From positions 54,423 through 118,422 of the forward strand of contig NZ_VMOA01000015.1 in NCBI RefSeq assembly GCF_020662345.1: DNA of 64,000 nt, read 5' to 3'. Position numbers and translations under genes: made by a program. The notes beneath the pieces were generated by a model. It did not search any database, had not been told where the DNA came from, and worked only from the letters and a program-made list of their open reading frames with translations. Origin of the DNA: Methylobacterium sp. W2. GTDB taxonomy: Bacteria > Pseudomonadota > Alphaproteobacteria > Rhizobiales > Beijerinckiaceae. Below, piece by piece: positions 8,860 to 17,411 of the stretch (position 1 is the first letter of the stretch; the number at the start of each line of letters is the position of its first letter).

Positions 8860-9741
8860 ATGGAATCGACGGAATCACGGACGGGGAGAAGCGCGTTGGG
8901 TCGCTCAGAGGGCGCGCGTCAGATCGAGGTATCTGCGGCCGGGGATAGGGATGCGGCCGCCGCCACGGTCGGCCTCGCCTCGCGCGATGCCGCGCCGTCG
9001 GGGTCCGGCTCGTCTCCCGCTACCCGTCCGGCGACGCCCGCCCATGTGGCCATCATCATGGATGGCAACGGCCGCTGGGCCGCGCGCCGCGGTCTGCCGC
9101 GGGTCGAGGGGCATCGCCGCGGCGTCGAGGCCGTCCGCCGCGCGGTCCGCTCCGCCATCGACCTCGGCGTCTCCTATCTGACGATCTACAGCTTCTCTTC
9201 CGAGAACTGGCGCCGGCCGCCGGCCGAGATCGCCGATCTCATGGGCCTGCTGAAGCTGTTCGTGCGGCGCGACCTCGCCGAGCTTCACGGCAACAACGTG
9301 CGCGTCAAGATCATCGGCGCCCGCGAGGGCTTGAGCGCCGATATCGCCGCATTACTCGATGAGGCCGAGGCGCGGACCCGCGGCAATACCGGTCTCACCC
9401 TGATCATCGCCTTCAATTACGGCGGGCGCCAGGAAATCCTGCGGGCGGTGCGGACCCTGGCCCAGGCCGTGGCCGACGGGCGGATGAGCCCCGCCGAAAT
9501 CGGCCTCGAAGCCATCGCCCAGGCCCTCGATACCACCGGCATTCCTGATCCCGACCTCGTCATCCGCACCTCCGGTGAGCAACGCCTGTCGAACTTCCTC
9601 ACATGGCAGACGGCCTACGCCGAATACGTCATCGTGCCGGAATTCTGGCCGGATTTCGATCACGCCTGCTTCCATGCGGCCATCGACGAGTACCATCGCC
9701 GCGACCGCCGCTTCGGCGGCCTCAGCGGCAAGGCCGGGTGA
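8860..9741 (+). CDS. uppS: Undecaprenyl diphosphate synthase (cis-prenyltransferase)
   Basis: Makes the C55 lipid carrier for peptidoglycan and polysaccharide by adding isopentenyl units to farnesyl diphosphate. The signature [12 protein letters not shown] holds the catalytic Asp. SSENWRRP and the C-terminal [20 protein letters not shown] (substrate-binding Arg, Ser, Glu) are present. At 293 aa it is about 40 longer than E. coli UppS because of an Ala/Ser/Arg-rich N-terminal tail of roughly 60 residues; this tail may be partly untranslated if a later start is used. The stop overlaps the cdsA start (TGATG). Confidence 0.94.
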   Translation: MESTESRTGRSALGRSEGARQIEVSAAGDRDAAAATVGLASRDAAPSGSGSSPATRPATPAHVAIIMDGNGRWAARRGLPRVEGHRRGVEAVRRAVRSAIDLGVSYLTIYSFSSENWRRPPAEIADLMGLLKLFVRRDLAELHGNNVRVKIIGAREGLSADIAALLDEAEARTRGNTGLTLIIAFNYGGRQEILRAVRTLAQAVADGRMSPAEIGLEAIAQALDTTGIPDPDLVIRTSGEQRLSNFLTWQTAYAEYVIVPEFWPDFDHACFHAAIDEYHRRDRRFGGLSGKAG

Positions 9742-10607
9742 TGGTGTCGCCCGGCGACGCGGCATCCGCGCCGAGGCGTGGCCCCCTCGGCGGCCGCGAG
9801 TTCCAGCTTCGGACCGCGTCGGCCATCGTGCTGGCGACCATCGTGCTCACCACGCTGTTCCTTGGCGGCTGGGCCTTCGCAGCCATCTGGCTCATCGCCG
9901 GCATCGTCTTCGCGGGCGAATGGATCACGATCAGCCGGATCGCGCCGCTCAGGCTCACCGTGGCGCTCACGGGCCTGGGGTTGGCCGGCCTCGCCCTCTG
10001 CCTGCGTCTGGATGCGTCGCTGCCGATCTGGCTCGCGGTCACCATAGCCGCCCTCGTGGCGCTCCTCGTCACCGTGCGGGATTCCGGCGGGCGGGGTCGC
10101 GTCGTCATCGGTTTCCTCAGCGCCGCCGTGCTGGTCCTGGTTCCCCCGGCCCTGCGCGACGACCCCGCCATCGGCATCTTCGGCCCGGCCTGGATGTTCG
10201 CCGTGGTCTGGTCCACCGACATCGTCGCCTACATCACCGGACGCACCTTCGGCGGGCCGAAGCTGATGCCGTCGGTGAGCCCCAAGAAGACGTGGTCGGG
10301 CTCCCTCGGCGGCCTCGCGGCGGGCATCGCCGCCGGCACCCTGCTGGCGATGGCCGCGCGCTCGCAGGGGTGGAGCAGTCTCGCCGACGCCCCCCTCGCC
10401 GTAGTCGCGCTCACCGCCGCCGCCGCCTCCATCCTGAGCCAGGCCGGCGATCTCGCCGAATCGGCGCTGAAACGACATTACGGCGTGAAGGATTCGGGCC
10501 GCTCGATCCCGGGCCATGGCGGTGTCATGGACCGCCTCGACGGCTTCTTCGCCGTGGCCGTCCTCGCCGGCCTCTATCTCATCGCCCACCGCTACGCCGT
10601 GGTCTGA
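9741..10607 (+). CDS. cdsA: Phosphatidate cytidylyltransferase
   Basis: Integral membrane enzyme of 288 aa making CDP-diacylglycerol from phosphatidate and CTP, the branch point of phospholipid synthesis. About seven hydrophobic segments are seen from residue 25 on. The C-terminal CDS signature is complete: SALKRHYGVKDSGRSIPGHG followed by GVMDRLDG, containing the K-D pair and D-R motif that bind metal and CTP. The ATG shares a base with the uppS stop, so the two are translationally coupled. dxr follows 13 bases downstream. Confidence 0.94.
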   Translation: MVSPGDAASAPRRGPLGGREFQLRTASAIVLATIVLTTLFLGGWAFAAIWLIAGIVFAGEWITISRIAPLRLTVALTGLGLAGLALCLRLDASLPIWLAVTIAALVALLVTVRDSGGRGRVVIGFLSAAVLVLVPPALRDDPAIGIFGPAWMFAVVWSTDIVAYITGRTFGGPKLMPSVSPKKTWSGSLGGLAAGIAAGTLLAMAARSQGWSSLADAPLAVVALTAAAASILSQAGDLAESALKRHYGVKDSGRSIPGHGGVMDRLDGFFAVAVLAGLYLIAHRYAVV

Positions 10608-10620
10608 AGGAATCGATCCG

Positions 10621-11790
10621 TTGACCCATACCGTCACCATTCTCGGCGCCACCGGGTCCATCGGTCGTTCCACAACGGATCTGCTCGCGCAGCACCCGGA
10701 GCGGTTCCGGATCGGCGCCCTCGTGGGCGGTCGCGACGTCGTGGCCCTCGCCAAGCTCGCCCGCGAGATCGGGGCCGATTTCGCGGCGCTCGCCGACGAG
10801 AGCCAGGGGTCGGCCCTGCGCGAGGCGCTGTCCGGCACCGGCATCGCCAACGGGGCGGGGGAGGGCGCCGTCCTCGAAGCGGTCGCTCGTGACGCCGACA
10901 TCGTCATGGCGGCGGTGAGCGGCGCGGCGGGTCTGCGCCCGACCCATGCGGCCCTGCGCCTCGGCCGCACCGTGGCGCTCGCCAACAAGGAGAGCCTCGT
11001 CTGCGCCGGCGACGCCTTCATGCGCGACGCCGCGCGGTTCAAGGCGACGCTGCTGCCCGTCGATTCCGAGCACAACGCCCTGGCGCAGGCTCTCGGCGAC
11101 GGCCGGGTCTCGGACGTGACCAAGATGACCATCACCGCCTCCGGCGGCCCGTTCCGCACCTGGACGCGGGAACGCATCGCGGCCGCCTCGCCCACCGAGG
11201 CCGCGGCGCATCCGACCTGGTCGATGGGGATGAAGATCAACATCGATTCGGCGTCGCTTATGAACAAGGGCCTCGAACTCATCGAGGCGCATCACCTGTT
11301 CGCCATCGAGGCCGAGCGCCTCGACGTGATCGTGCATCCGCAATCGATCGTGCACGGCCTCATCACCTGGCGCGACGGCGCCGTCACGGCCGGTCTCGCC
11401 ATGCCGGACATGCGCGTCCCCATCGCCCATTGCCTCGGCCTCGGCGACCGCCTGACCATCGAGCGGGGACGTTCCCTCGATCTCGCCTCCGTCGGCAGCC
11501 TCACCTTCGAGGCGGCGGACGAGGCGCGCTTCCCCTGTCTGCGCATCGCCCGCGCCGCGCTCGCGGAGGGAGGCGCCGCACCGACGGTGATGAACGCCGC
11601 CAACGAGATCGCCGTGGCCGCCTTCATCCGGGGCGAGATCGGCTTCTACGGCATCGCCGAACTGGTGGAGCGGGCCTGCGAGCATTTCGCGGCCGAGTAC
11701 CGAAATGCCCCCGCCGATGTGGACGAGGCTTTGGCCATCGACGCCCATGTCCGCGCCTGGAGTGCCAAGGCGCTCCCATCGGCTGCCTGA
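10621..11790 (+). CDS. dxr: 1-deoxy-D-xylulose 5-phosphate reductoisomerase
   Basis: Second enzyme of the non-mevalonate isoprenoid pathway, producing 2-C-methyl-D-erythritol 4-phosphate with NADPH; it feeds UppS encoded two genes upstream. 389 aa. Motifs: ILGATGSIGRST (NADPH loop, residues 7-18), LANKESLVCAG, PVDSEHNAL (metal-binding Asp and Glu), SGGPFRTW (flexible active-site loop) and SMGMKINIDSASLMNKGLE. The start is a TTG at 10621 with GAAGGA about 10 bases upstream; no ATG or GTG gives a sensible N-terminus. Confidence 0.95.
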   Translation: MTHTVTILGATGSIGRSTTDLLAQHPERFRIGALVGGRDVVALAKLAREIGADFAALADESQGSALREALSGTGIANGAGEGAVLEAVARDADIVMAAVSGAAGLRPTHAALRLGRTVALANKESLVCAGDAFMRDAARFKATLLPVDSEHNALAQALGDGRVSDVTKMTITASGGPFRTWTRERIAAASPTEAAAHPTWSMGMKINIDSASLMNKGLELIEAHHLFAIEAERLDVIVHPQSIVHGLITWRDGAVTAGLAMPDMRVPIAHCLGLGDRLTIERGRSLDLASVGSLTFEAADEARFPCLRIARAALAEGGAAPTVMNAANEIAVAAFIRGEIGFYGIAELVERACEHFAAEYRNAPADVDEALAIDAHVRAWSAKALPSAA

Positions 11791-11797
11791 GCGTCCG

Positions 11798-12277
11798 TCA
11801 GAACAACGCGAAGCGCGGTTTCGCCGTCATCAGCCAGACGATGCCGAGTATGGCGGCGAAGGCGGGAAAACCGCAGGCGAACCAGATCCGGTACAGCCTG
11901 TGATAGCGCGGCGGCAGGGGCATCCCCGATGCCGCCGCAGCCCCGGCGAGATCGCGCAAGGTCATCTGGATCCTGACGACGGGTAGCCAGAACAGGCCGA
12001 TGACCACGTAGAGGGCGAGCGACAGGGCGATCCATCCCTCGGACAGGGGCCAGCCCACCGCGCGTGCCAGGAGCCAGCCCGTCAGTGGTTGGATGACGGC
12101 GGCTGTCGCCGTGAAGAGTGCGTCGGCGACGACCACCGTCCCCGCCACATGGGCGATCAGGTCGGGCCGTCCCGTGCGATGCGCCATCGTCATGAAGAAG
12201 GCGATGCCGGTCCCGGTGCCGAGCAGGATCGTCGCACCGATGACGTGCAGCCAGCGCAGGAGGTCGACATGCTCCAT
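11798..12277 (-). CDS. DUF2269-family integral membrane protein
   Basis: 159 aa with four hydrophobic segments: about residues 7-27, 45-68, 80-100 and 128-150. The pattern WLHVIGATILLGTGTGIAFFM near the N-terminus, with histidines at the ends of helices, matches DUF2269 membrane proteins of unknown function. It is the second gene of a two-gene minus-strand unit: the preceding SDR gene stops at 12283. An in-frame TTG at 12286 overlaps that stop and is an alternative start; I took the ATG at 12277. This pair runs against the surrounding plus-strand genes and ends 7 bases from dxr. Confidence 0.75.
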   Translation of the reverse strand: MEHVDLLRWLHVIGATILLGTGTGIAFFMTMAHRTGRPDLIAHVAGTVVVADALFTATAAVIQPLTGWLLARAVGWPLSEGWIALSLALYVVIGLFWLPVVRIQMTLRDLAGAAAASGMPLPPRYHRLYRIWFACGFPAFAAILGIVWLMTAKPRFALF

Positions 12278-12282
12278 TGGGG

Positions 12283-13581
12283 TCAACGCTCGTCGGCCAG
12301 CGCGTAGGCTACGAGGGCCAGCATCGCCCCGGGCAGGGTCTTGAGATAGGCGCCGAGGGGATCGAGCCAGAGGCCGGCGGCGATGGCGGAGCCGAAGAAG
12401 AGGTAGATCCCCGTCATCGCCGCCATGCCGAGGGCGGCGAGCGGCATGGTGCGCCTCACCAGGATCGCGGCCCCCAACGCCAGGTCGACGAGGATGCCGG
12501 CGAGCACCGTGACCCGCGCCGTCACCACATCGATACCGTGGGCGGTCATCGCCGCCATGGCGGCGTCGAGATGCGTCAGGGCGATCAGCCCCGAGAGCAG
12601 CCAGAACAGCGAGAGCGTCGCGAGGATCGCCGGCTTCAGGAGCCAGAGCCGCCCGAACCAGCGTTCCTGCACCCCGGATGGCATGCGCCGAAGGTTCTCC
12701 GACAGGGAAGAGAGCGGCGAGCCCGCGACCCGCTCCCAGGCGGACGGGTCTCCACCGATGCCGGTCTCGATCTGGATCAGAGCCGTGGTGCGGATCGGAG
12801 TCCGCCAGCCGAGGCGGCCGACGAGATCGCCCATACGGAAACCGACCCGCAGGAACCCGGATGGGACCGGCAGCGCGAGCAGGGCCGGGGGGCGCCCGAG
12901 CCAGGCGCGGTAGGCCGCCACGATGTCCGGCAGGGTGTGCCCTTGCTGTTCGACGAGGTCGTAATGCGCCCGCGCGGCGATCCCTCCCTCCACCGCGAGG
13001 AGGACCGCCCGCGCCACATCCTCCACATGGACGGTCTGAATCGGCCGGAGAGAGGGCATGCCTACGAAGGCCACCGGAAGTGACGCCAACCCGCGGATCA
13101 GGCCGGTGGCGCCGTAGGAAACGGGCGCGAGGACGAGGCCGGGCCTCAGGATCACCCAGTCGAGATCGAGAGCGGCCAGGGCCGCGTCAGCCCCGGCCTT
13201 ACTGCGCATGAATTCGCTGGGGGCATCGGGCGAGGCTCCCACGGCCGAGATCTGGACGATTCGCCGGATGCCTACTTGCTGGCAGCAGGCGAACAGGGCG
13301 CGCATGGCGACCGCCTGAACGGCGCGGACATCGTCGCGCGGGCCGTCCTGCAGGGCGCCCGAGCAGTTCACCACGGCGTCGAACCCGGTCAGGACCATGG
13401 TCCAATCCGCCGGCTCGGCGAGCCTCGCGATATCGCGTTCGATCCAGTCGGCATCGGGATGACGGTGTCGCGCTGACCGGACGTCCCGTCCCAGGCCCGT
13501 CACCGCATGCCCGGCGGCGAGGCAGCGGCGGACCACCGCCGAGCCGATGAGGCCGTAGCCTCCCAAAACCAGGATTCGCAT
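12283..13581 (-). CDS. SDR/NmrA-type NAD(P)-binding protein fused to a DoxX-like membrane domain
   Basis: 432 aa in two parts. Residues 1-290 form an atypical short-chain dehydrogenase domain with the dinucleotide-binding loop LVLGGYGLIGSAVVRRC at the N-terminus, followed by DWIERDI and an NCSGALQDGPRDD region, as in NmrA and complex I 39-kDa-like proteins that often bind NAD(P) without obvious catalysis. Residues ~310-432 carry four hydrophobic helices resembling DoxX/SURF4-like membrane proteins. The ATG at 13581 has GAGAG just upstream; the frame is open earlier but lacks similarity. This domain pairing recurs next to DUF2269 genes in proteobacteria, which suggests joint function at the membrane. 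The substrate is unknown. Confidence 0.75.
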   Translation of the reverse strand: MRILVLGGYGLIGSAVVRRCLAAGHAVTGLGRDVRSARHRHPDADWIERDIARLAEPADWTMVLTGFDAVVNCSGALQDGPRDDVRAVQAVAMRALFACCQQVGIRRIVQISAVGASPDAPSEFMRSKAGADAALAALDLDWVILRPGLVLAPVSYGATGLIRGLASLPVAFVGMPSLRPIQTVHVEDVARAVLLAVEGGIAARAHYDLVEQQGHTLPDIVAAYRAWLGRPPALLALPVPSGFLRVGFRMGDLVGRLGWRTPIRTTALIQIETGIGGDPSAWERVAGSPLSSLSENLRRMPSGVQERWFGRLWLLKPAILATLSLFWLLSGLIALTHLDAAMAAMTAHGIDVVTARVTVLAGILVDLALGAAILVRRTMPLAALGMAAMTGIYLFFGSAIAAGLWLDPLGAYLKTLPGAMLALVAYALADER

Positions 13582-13672
13582 CTCTCGGTGACCTGCCGCT
13601 CCGGTCGCGTCTCGGGCCACCCTTGCCCGGCGCGCCTGAATCAAGCGTGACAGTCCGTAATGCGCCGGCCCG

Positions 13673-14326
13673 TCAATCCTCGGCTCCGTAGGCCGCAAAG
13701 AACACGCGGATGGCCTCGCTCACGCGCGGTGCGATCTCGGCTTGCGTCACCGGCCCGCCCGCCGCGAAAAGCAGGCGCGTCAGCAGCCCGGCCTGGCACA
13801 GATGCAGGAAGTGCTTGGCGGCGAGCTCGGTATCCGCTTGCCGCAACCGGCCCGCGGCGACCTGCCGGTCGAGATAGGCGGTGAGCCGCGCCACCCCCTG
13901 CGCCGGCCCGGCCTCGTAGAAAGCCTGCCCGAAGCGCGGAAACTTCTCCGTCGCCCCGATCACCATGCGGATGATCGCCACGTGGTCCGGGCGGATCATG
14001 TGGACGAGGTAGGTCTCGCCCAGCCGGGTGAGGACCCCGCGCACGTCCGGATCGTCGGCATCGAGCTGGAACAGGGCTTCGGCGAGGCCGCGCTTCTCCT
14101 CCAGTGTCAGCGCCTCGAACAGAGCCTCCTTGCTGTCGAAATAGACGTAGAGCGTGCCCTTGGAGACGCCCGCCGCCTTGGCGATCTCGCCCATGCTGGC
14201 GCCGTCGAAGCCCGAGGCCATGAAGACCGAGCGTGCACCGTCGAGGATCTGCCGGCGCTTATCCGTTTCCGCCACGGATCGTACGCTCGCCTTATCGCCC
14301 GCCAGGCTTTCCTCGCCTGCTACCAT
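13673..14326 (-). CDS. TetR-family repressor of the adjacent efflux operon
   Basis: 217 aa. The N-terminal helix-turn-helix is clear: RRQILDGARSVFMASGFDGA then MGEIAKAAGVSKGTLYVYF, the AcrR/TetR signature. The C-terminal two-thirds is a helical ligand-binding domain (KFPRFGQAFYEAGPAQG) of the AcrR C-terminal type. I chose the ATG at 14326 because a run of six G lies 7-12 bases upstream. Two palindromic operators lie between this gene and the divergent HlyD-type gene, one of them immediately upstream of this ribosome-binding site, so autoregulation together with repression of the pump operon is a strong inference. The inducer is unknown. Confidence 0.9.
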   Translation of the reverse strand: MVAGEESLAGDKASVRSVAETDKRRQILDGARSVFMASGFDGASMGEIAKAAGVSKGTLYVYFDSKEALFEALTLEEKRGLAEALFQLDADDPDVRGVLTRLGETYLVHMIRPDHVAIIRMVIGATEKFPRFGQAFYEAGPAQGVARLTAYLDRQVAAGRLRQADTELAAKHFLHLCQAGLLTRLLFAAGGPVTQAEIAPRVSEAIRVFFAAYGAED

Positions 14327-14336
14327 CACGCCCCCC

Positions 14337-14361
14337 GATTGACCGAACCGTTCAGTCATTC
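14337..14361. promoter_or_regulatory. TetR-type operator, imperfect copy
   Basis: 25-base inverted repeat: left arm GATTGACCGAAC, centre C, right arm GTTCAGTCATTC; 10 of 12 positions are symmetric. The core matches the perfect palindrome 40 bases away. It lies just upstream of the TetR gene's ribosome-binding site, suited to autorepression. Confidence 0.75.
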
Positions 14362-14400
14362 TACCTAGGGGCAATCCGCGGCCTCGGTCAATCCGCGGCC

Positions 14401-14429
14401 AGAATTGACCGAACGGTTCGGTCAATTCT
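14401..14429. promoter_or_regulatory. TetR-type operator, perfect 29-base palindrome
   Basis: Left arm AGAATTGACCGAAC, centre G, right arm GTTCGGTCAATTCT: all 14 pairs match. It lies 20 bases before the ATG of the HlyD-type gene, where bound repressor would block transcription. The GACCGAAC-N-GTTCGGTC core, built on the TTGACC...GGTCAA arms, is typical of TetR-family sites. A 12-base direct repeat (CAATCCGCGGCC) lies between the two operators at 14372-14383 and 14389-14400. Confidence 0.85.
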
Positions 14430-14448
14430 TATCTTTCGGGGCGGGATC

Positions 14449-15666
14449 ATGTCTCTGCGTGACGATGACGGGCACAGCGATGCGCCCTCGGGTGCCGTCC
14501 CCTCCGACGATGCCGAGCCGCTGGCGGCGTCGCCGGCGATCCCCGTCGTGGCCGGACCGCCTGTCGCGCCGCCGGCCGGAGCGGTCGCAGCGCCTCCGAA
14601 ACGGCGTCCGCTGCGTAAGGCCGTTCTGGCGAGCCTCGCCGTCCTCGGCCTCGTCGGCGGCGGCTACAAGGGCTATGAATGGTGGAATGTGGGACGCTTC
14701 TTCGTCTCCACCGACGACGCCTATGTCCAGGCCGACATCTCGATTCTCGCCGCCAAGGTTCCGGGCTATCTCGCCGCCGTGCCGGTGATGAACGGGCAGG
14801 CGGTGAAGAAGGGCGACGTGATCGCCCGCCTCGACGACGGCGATTACCGCCTCGCCGCCCAAGCGGCGCACGACAAGCTCCTGACTCAGCAGGCGAGCAT
14901 CGTCCGTATCGGCCGGCAGGTGGAGGCCGCGCAGGCCCAGATCCTCCAGAGTGCCGCGCAGATCGATGCGGCCAGGGCCGATTCCATTCGCGCCGCCGCC
15001 GATTACGCCCGCCAGCAGCAGCTGGAGAAGGTCGATTTCGTCGCCAAGTCGCGCATCGAGCAGGCGCTGGCCGACCGCAACCGCACCGAGGCTACGGTAA
15101 AGGGCGCCGAGGCGAACCTCGCCATGATGAAGGCCAATGTCGAGGTTCTGCGGGCTCAGGGCCGGGAGGCGGAGGGGCTCGCCGCCGAGCTGAAGACCGC
15201 CGAGGAGAGAGCCGTCCGCGATCTCGCCTTCACCGTGATCCAGGCCCCCTTCGACGGCATCGTCGGTAACAAGGCCGTGGAGGCGGGCGCCTATGTTGCG
15301 CCGGGCTCGCGCATCGCCGCCCTGGTTCCCCTGGAGAGCGTGCGGATCGACGCGAACTTCAAGGAGACGCAGGTCGAGCGGATGCATGCCGGCCAGCAGG
15401 TCCATATCGCGGTGGACGCGTATCCCGGTCGGAACATCGTCGGCGAAGTCGAATCCCTGTCGCCGGCCTCCGGCTCCGTCTTCAGCCTGCTGCCGCCGGA
15501 CAACGCCACCGGCAACTTCACCAAGATCGTCCAGCGCCTGCCAGTGCGCATCCACGTGCCGGCCGACGTCGCCCGTAAGGGGCTGCTGCGTCCGGGCCTC
15601 TCCGTTACCGTACGGGTCGATACCCGCGACGGGGGCGAGCCCGTCCGCACGGCCTCCCGGCATTAG
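14449..15666 (+). CDS. emrA: HlyD/EmrA-type membrane fusion protein
   Basis: 405 aa periplasmic adaptor of a tripartite or two-part pump. A Pro/Ala-rich cytoplasmic tail (1-57) is followed by one membrane helix (about 58-75). Then comes VSTDDAYVQADISILAAKVPGYL, the EmrA-type barrel-sandwich start (written here as two runs: VSTDDAYVQADISI and LAAKVPGYL), a coiled-coil hairpin (about 145-245, rich in Ala, Gln and Glu), and the return lipoyl half with APFDGIVGNKAVEAGAYVAPG. The ATG at 14449 follows GGGGCGGG. It is divergent from a TetR gene with a perfect operator in between, and an MFS pump follows 9 bases later. Confidence 0.9.
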   Translation: MSLRDDDGHSDAPSGAVPSDDAEPLAASPAIPVVAGPPVAPPAGAVAAPPKRRPLRKAVLASLAVLGLVGGGYKGYEWWNVGRFFVSTDDAYVQADISILAAKVPGYLAAVPVMNGQAVKKGDVIARLDDGDYRLAAQAAHDKLLTQQASIVRIGRQVEAAQAQILQSAAQIDAARADSIRAAADYARQQQLEKVDFVAKSRIEQALADRNRTEATVKGAEANLAMMKANVEVLRAQGREAEGLAAELKTAEERAVRDLAFTVIQAPFDGIVGNKAVEAGAYVAPGSRIAALVPLESVRIDANFKETQVERMHAGQQVHIAVDAYPGRNIVGEVESLSPASGSVFSLLPPDNATGNFTKIVQRLPVRIHVPADVARKGLLRPGLSVTVRVDTRDGGEPVRTASRH

Positions 15667-15675
15667 GCGCCGAGC

Positions 15676-17247
15676 ATGGCCGCGTCCGTCGCCGCTGCGC
15701 CTGCCGCCGAGCCGCCCCTCGATCGCCGCCGTATGGTGGCCTTCGTCTGCATGGTGTTCGGGATGTTCATGGCGATCCTGGACATCCAGATCGTCTCGGC
15801 GTCGCTGGCCGAGATCCAGGCCGGGCTCTCGGCCTCAGGCGACGAGATCCCCTGGGTCCAGACCAGCTATCTCATCGCCGAAGTCATCGCGATCCCGCTC
15901 TCCGGCTTCCTGTCGCGGGTGATCTCGACCCGCTGGATGTTCGTGGTCTCGGCCGGTGGCTTCACCCTGATGAGCCTGATGTGCGCGACCTCCACCTCGA
16001 TCAACGAGATGATCCTGTGGCGGGCGCTGCAAGGCTTCATCGGCGGCGGCATGATCCCCACCGTCTTCGCCTCGGCCTTCACGATCTTCCCGCCCTCGAA
16101 GCGCTCCATCGTCTCGCCGATGATCGGCCTCGTGGCGACGCTCGCCCCCACCATCGGCCCGACGGTGGGTGGCTACCTCACGGATGCGTTCGACTGGCAC
16201 TGGCTGTTTCTCATCAACGTCGTGCCCGGCATCGTCGTCACGGTCTCGACCTACCTGCTCGTCGATTTTGACGAGCCGAACCTCGACCTGTTCAAGCGCT
16301 TCGACTGGTTCGGCCTCGCTTTCATGGCCGCCTTCCTCGGCTGCCTGGAATACGTGTTGGAGGAGGGGCCGAACCACGACTGGCTGCAGGACGAGGCGGT
16401 CTTCGCCTGCGCCATCATCTGCGTCGGCGGCGGGATCGCCTTCTTCTGGCGCGCCCTCACGGCGGCCGAGCCCATCGTCGACCTGCGCGCCTTCTCCGAC
16501 CGCAATTTTGGGGCGGGCTGCGTCTTCAGCTTCGTCCTCGGCATCGGACTCTACGGTCTGACCTATCTCTACCCGGTCTATCTCGGACGCGTGCGCGGCT
16601 ACTCCGCCCTGCAGATCGGCGAGACGATGTTCGTGTCGGGCCTGTGCATGTTCGCCACCGCGCCCATTGCCGGGCGGTTCTCCGGCAAGGTCGATCCGCG
16701 CATCCTCATGGGGATCGGCTTCACCGGTTTCGCCGCCGGCACCTGGATCGTCACCGGCCTGACCAAGGACTGGGATTTCTGGGAATTGCTGCTGCCGCAG
16801 ATCCTGCGCGGCTGCTCGCTGATGCTGTGCATGATCCCGATCAACAACATCGCCCTGGGTACGCTACCGCCGGCGCGGATGAAGAACGCGTCCGGCCTCT
16901 ACAACCTCACCCGCAACCTCGGCGGGGCGGTGGGCCTCGCCCTCATCAACACCGTGCTCAACGACCGCTGGGACCTGCATCTCGCCCGGCTGCACGAGCG
17001 CTTCACCTGGACGAACACCACCGTGCTGGAACGGCTCGACTCGACGCGCCGCCAGTTCGATGCGCTGGGCCTCGACGGCAACGCCATGGCCCTCAAGGCG
17101 ATGATGAATACGGTGCGGATGCAGGGTCTGGTGATGGGCTTCACCGACGTCTTCCTGGTCCTCACATTCCTGTTTCTCGCCATGGCCTGCGCGACGCCGC
17201 TGATCCGCCGGCCGCGCACCGCCGCTCCGGCGGGCGGCGGCCATTGA
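15676..17247 (+). CDS. emrB: DHA2-family (EmrB-type) MFS drug exporter
   Basis: Proton-coupled 14-helix exporter, 523 aa, the usual DHA2 length. The first helix carries the family motif MAILDIQIVSASLAEIQ (motif D1 region), and the second SYLIAEVIAIPLSGFLSR. The loop after helix 2-3 and the GPTVGGYLTD motif C of drug:H+ antiporters at about residues 158-167 are present. It partners with the HlyD-type protein encoded 9 bases upstream; the pair resembles EmrAB, which exports hydrophobic toxicants. An outer-membrane channel is not encoded nearby. The substrate cannot be told from sequence. Confidence 0.9.
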   Translation: MAASVAAAPAAEPPLDRRRMVAFVCMVFGMFMAILDIQIVSASLAEIQAGLSASGDEIPWVQTSYLIAEVIAIPLSGFLSRVISTRWMFVVSAGGFTLMSLMCATSTSINEMILWRALQGFIGGGMIPTVFASAFTIFPPSKRSIVSPMIGLVATLAPTIGPTVGGYLTDAFDWHWLFLINVVPGIVVTVSTYLLVDFDEPNLDLFKRFDWFGLAFMAAFLGCLEYVLEEGPNHDWLQDEAVFACAIICVGGGIAFFWRALTAAEPIVDLRAFSDRNFGAGCVFSFVLGIGLYGLTYLYPVYLGRVRGYSALQIGETMFVSGLCMFATAPIAGRFSGKVDPRILMGIGFTGFAAGTWIVTGLTKDWDFWELLLPQILRGCSLMLCMIPINNIALGTLPPARMKNASGLYNLTRNLGGAVGLALINTVLNDRWDLHLARLHERFTWTNTTVLERLDSTRRQFDALGLDGNAMALKAMMNTVRMQGLVMGFTDVFLVLTFLFLAMACATPLIRRPRTAAPAGGGH

Positions 17248-17411
17248 AACCACTGCTCCGGCCGGGCCCTTAACCGTCCACCGAGGAAATCGGGGACGGG
17301 CGAGCCGCATGCGACGATCTCGCCGGCCTCTGCCGGTTTGCGTTCGCTCCACCGCGATCCGATCTGCTATGGACGCATGTTGGCCCCTCGCGGGGCCCTG
17401 AGGATCGACGA

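Noticed and set aside
12277..13083. Plus-strand open frame of about 270 codons opposite the SDR-DoxX gene
   Set aside because: Arg/Gly/Asp-rich low-complexity translation, while the minus-strand frame has clear SDR and membrane features.
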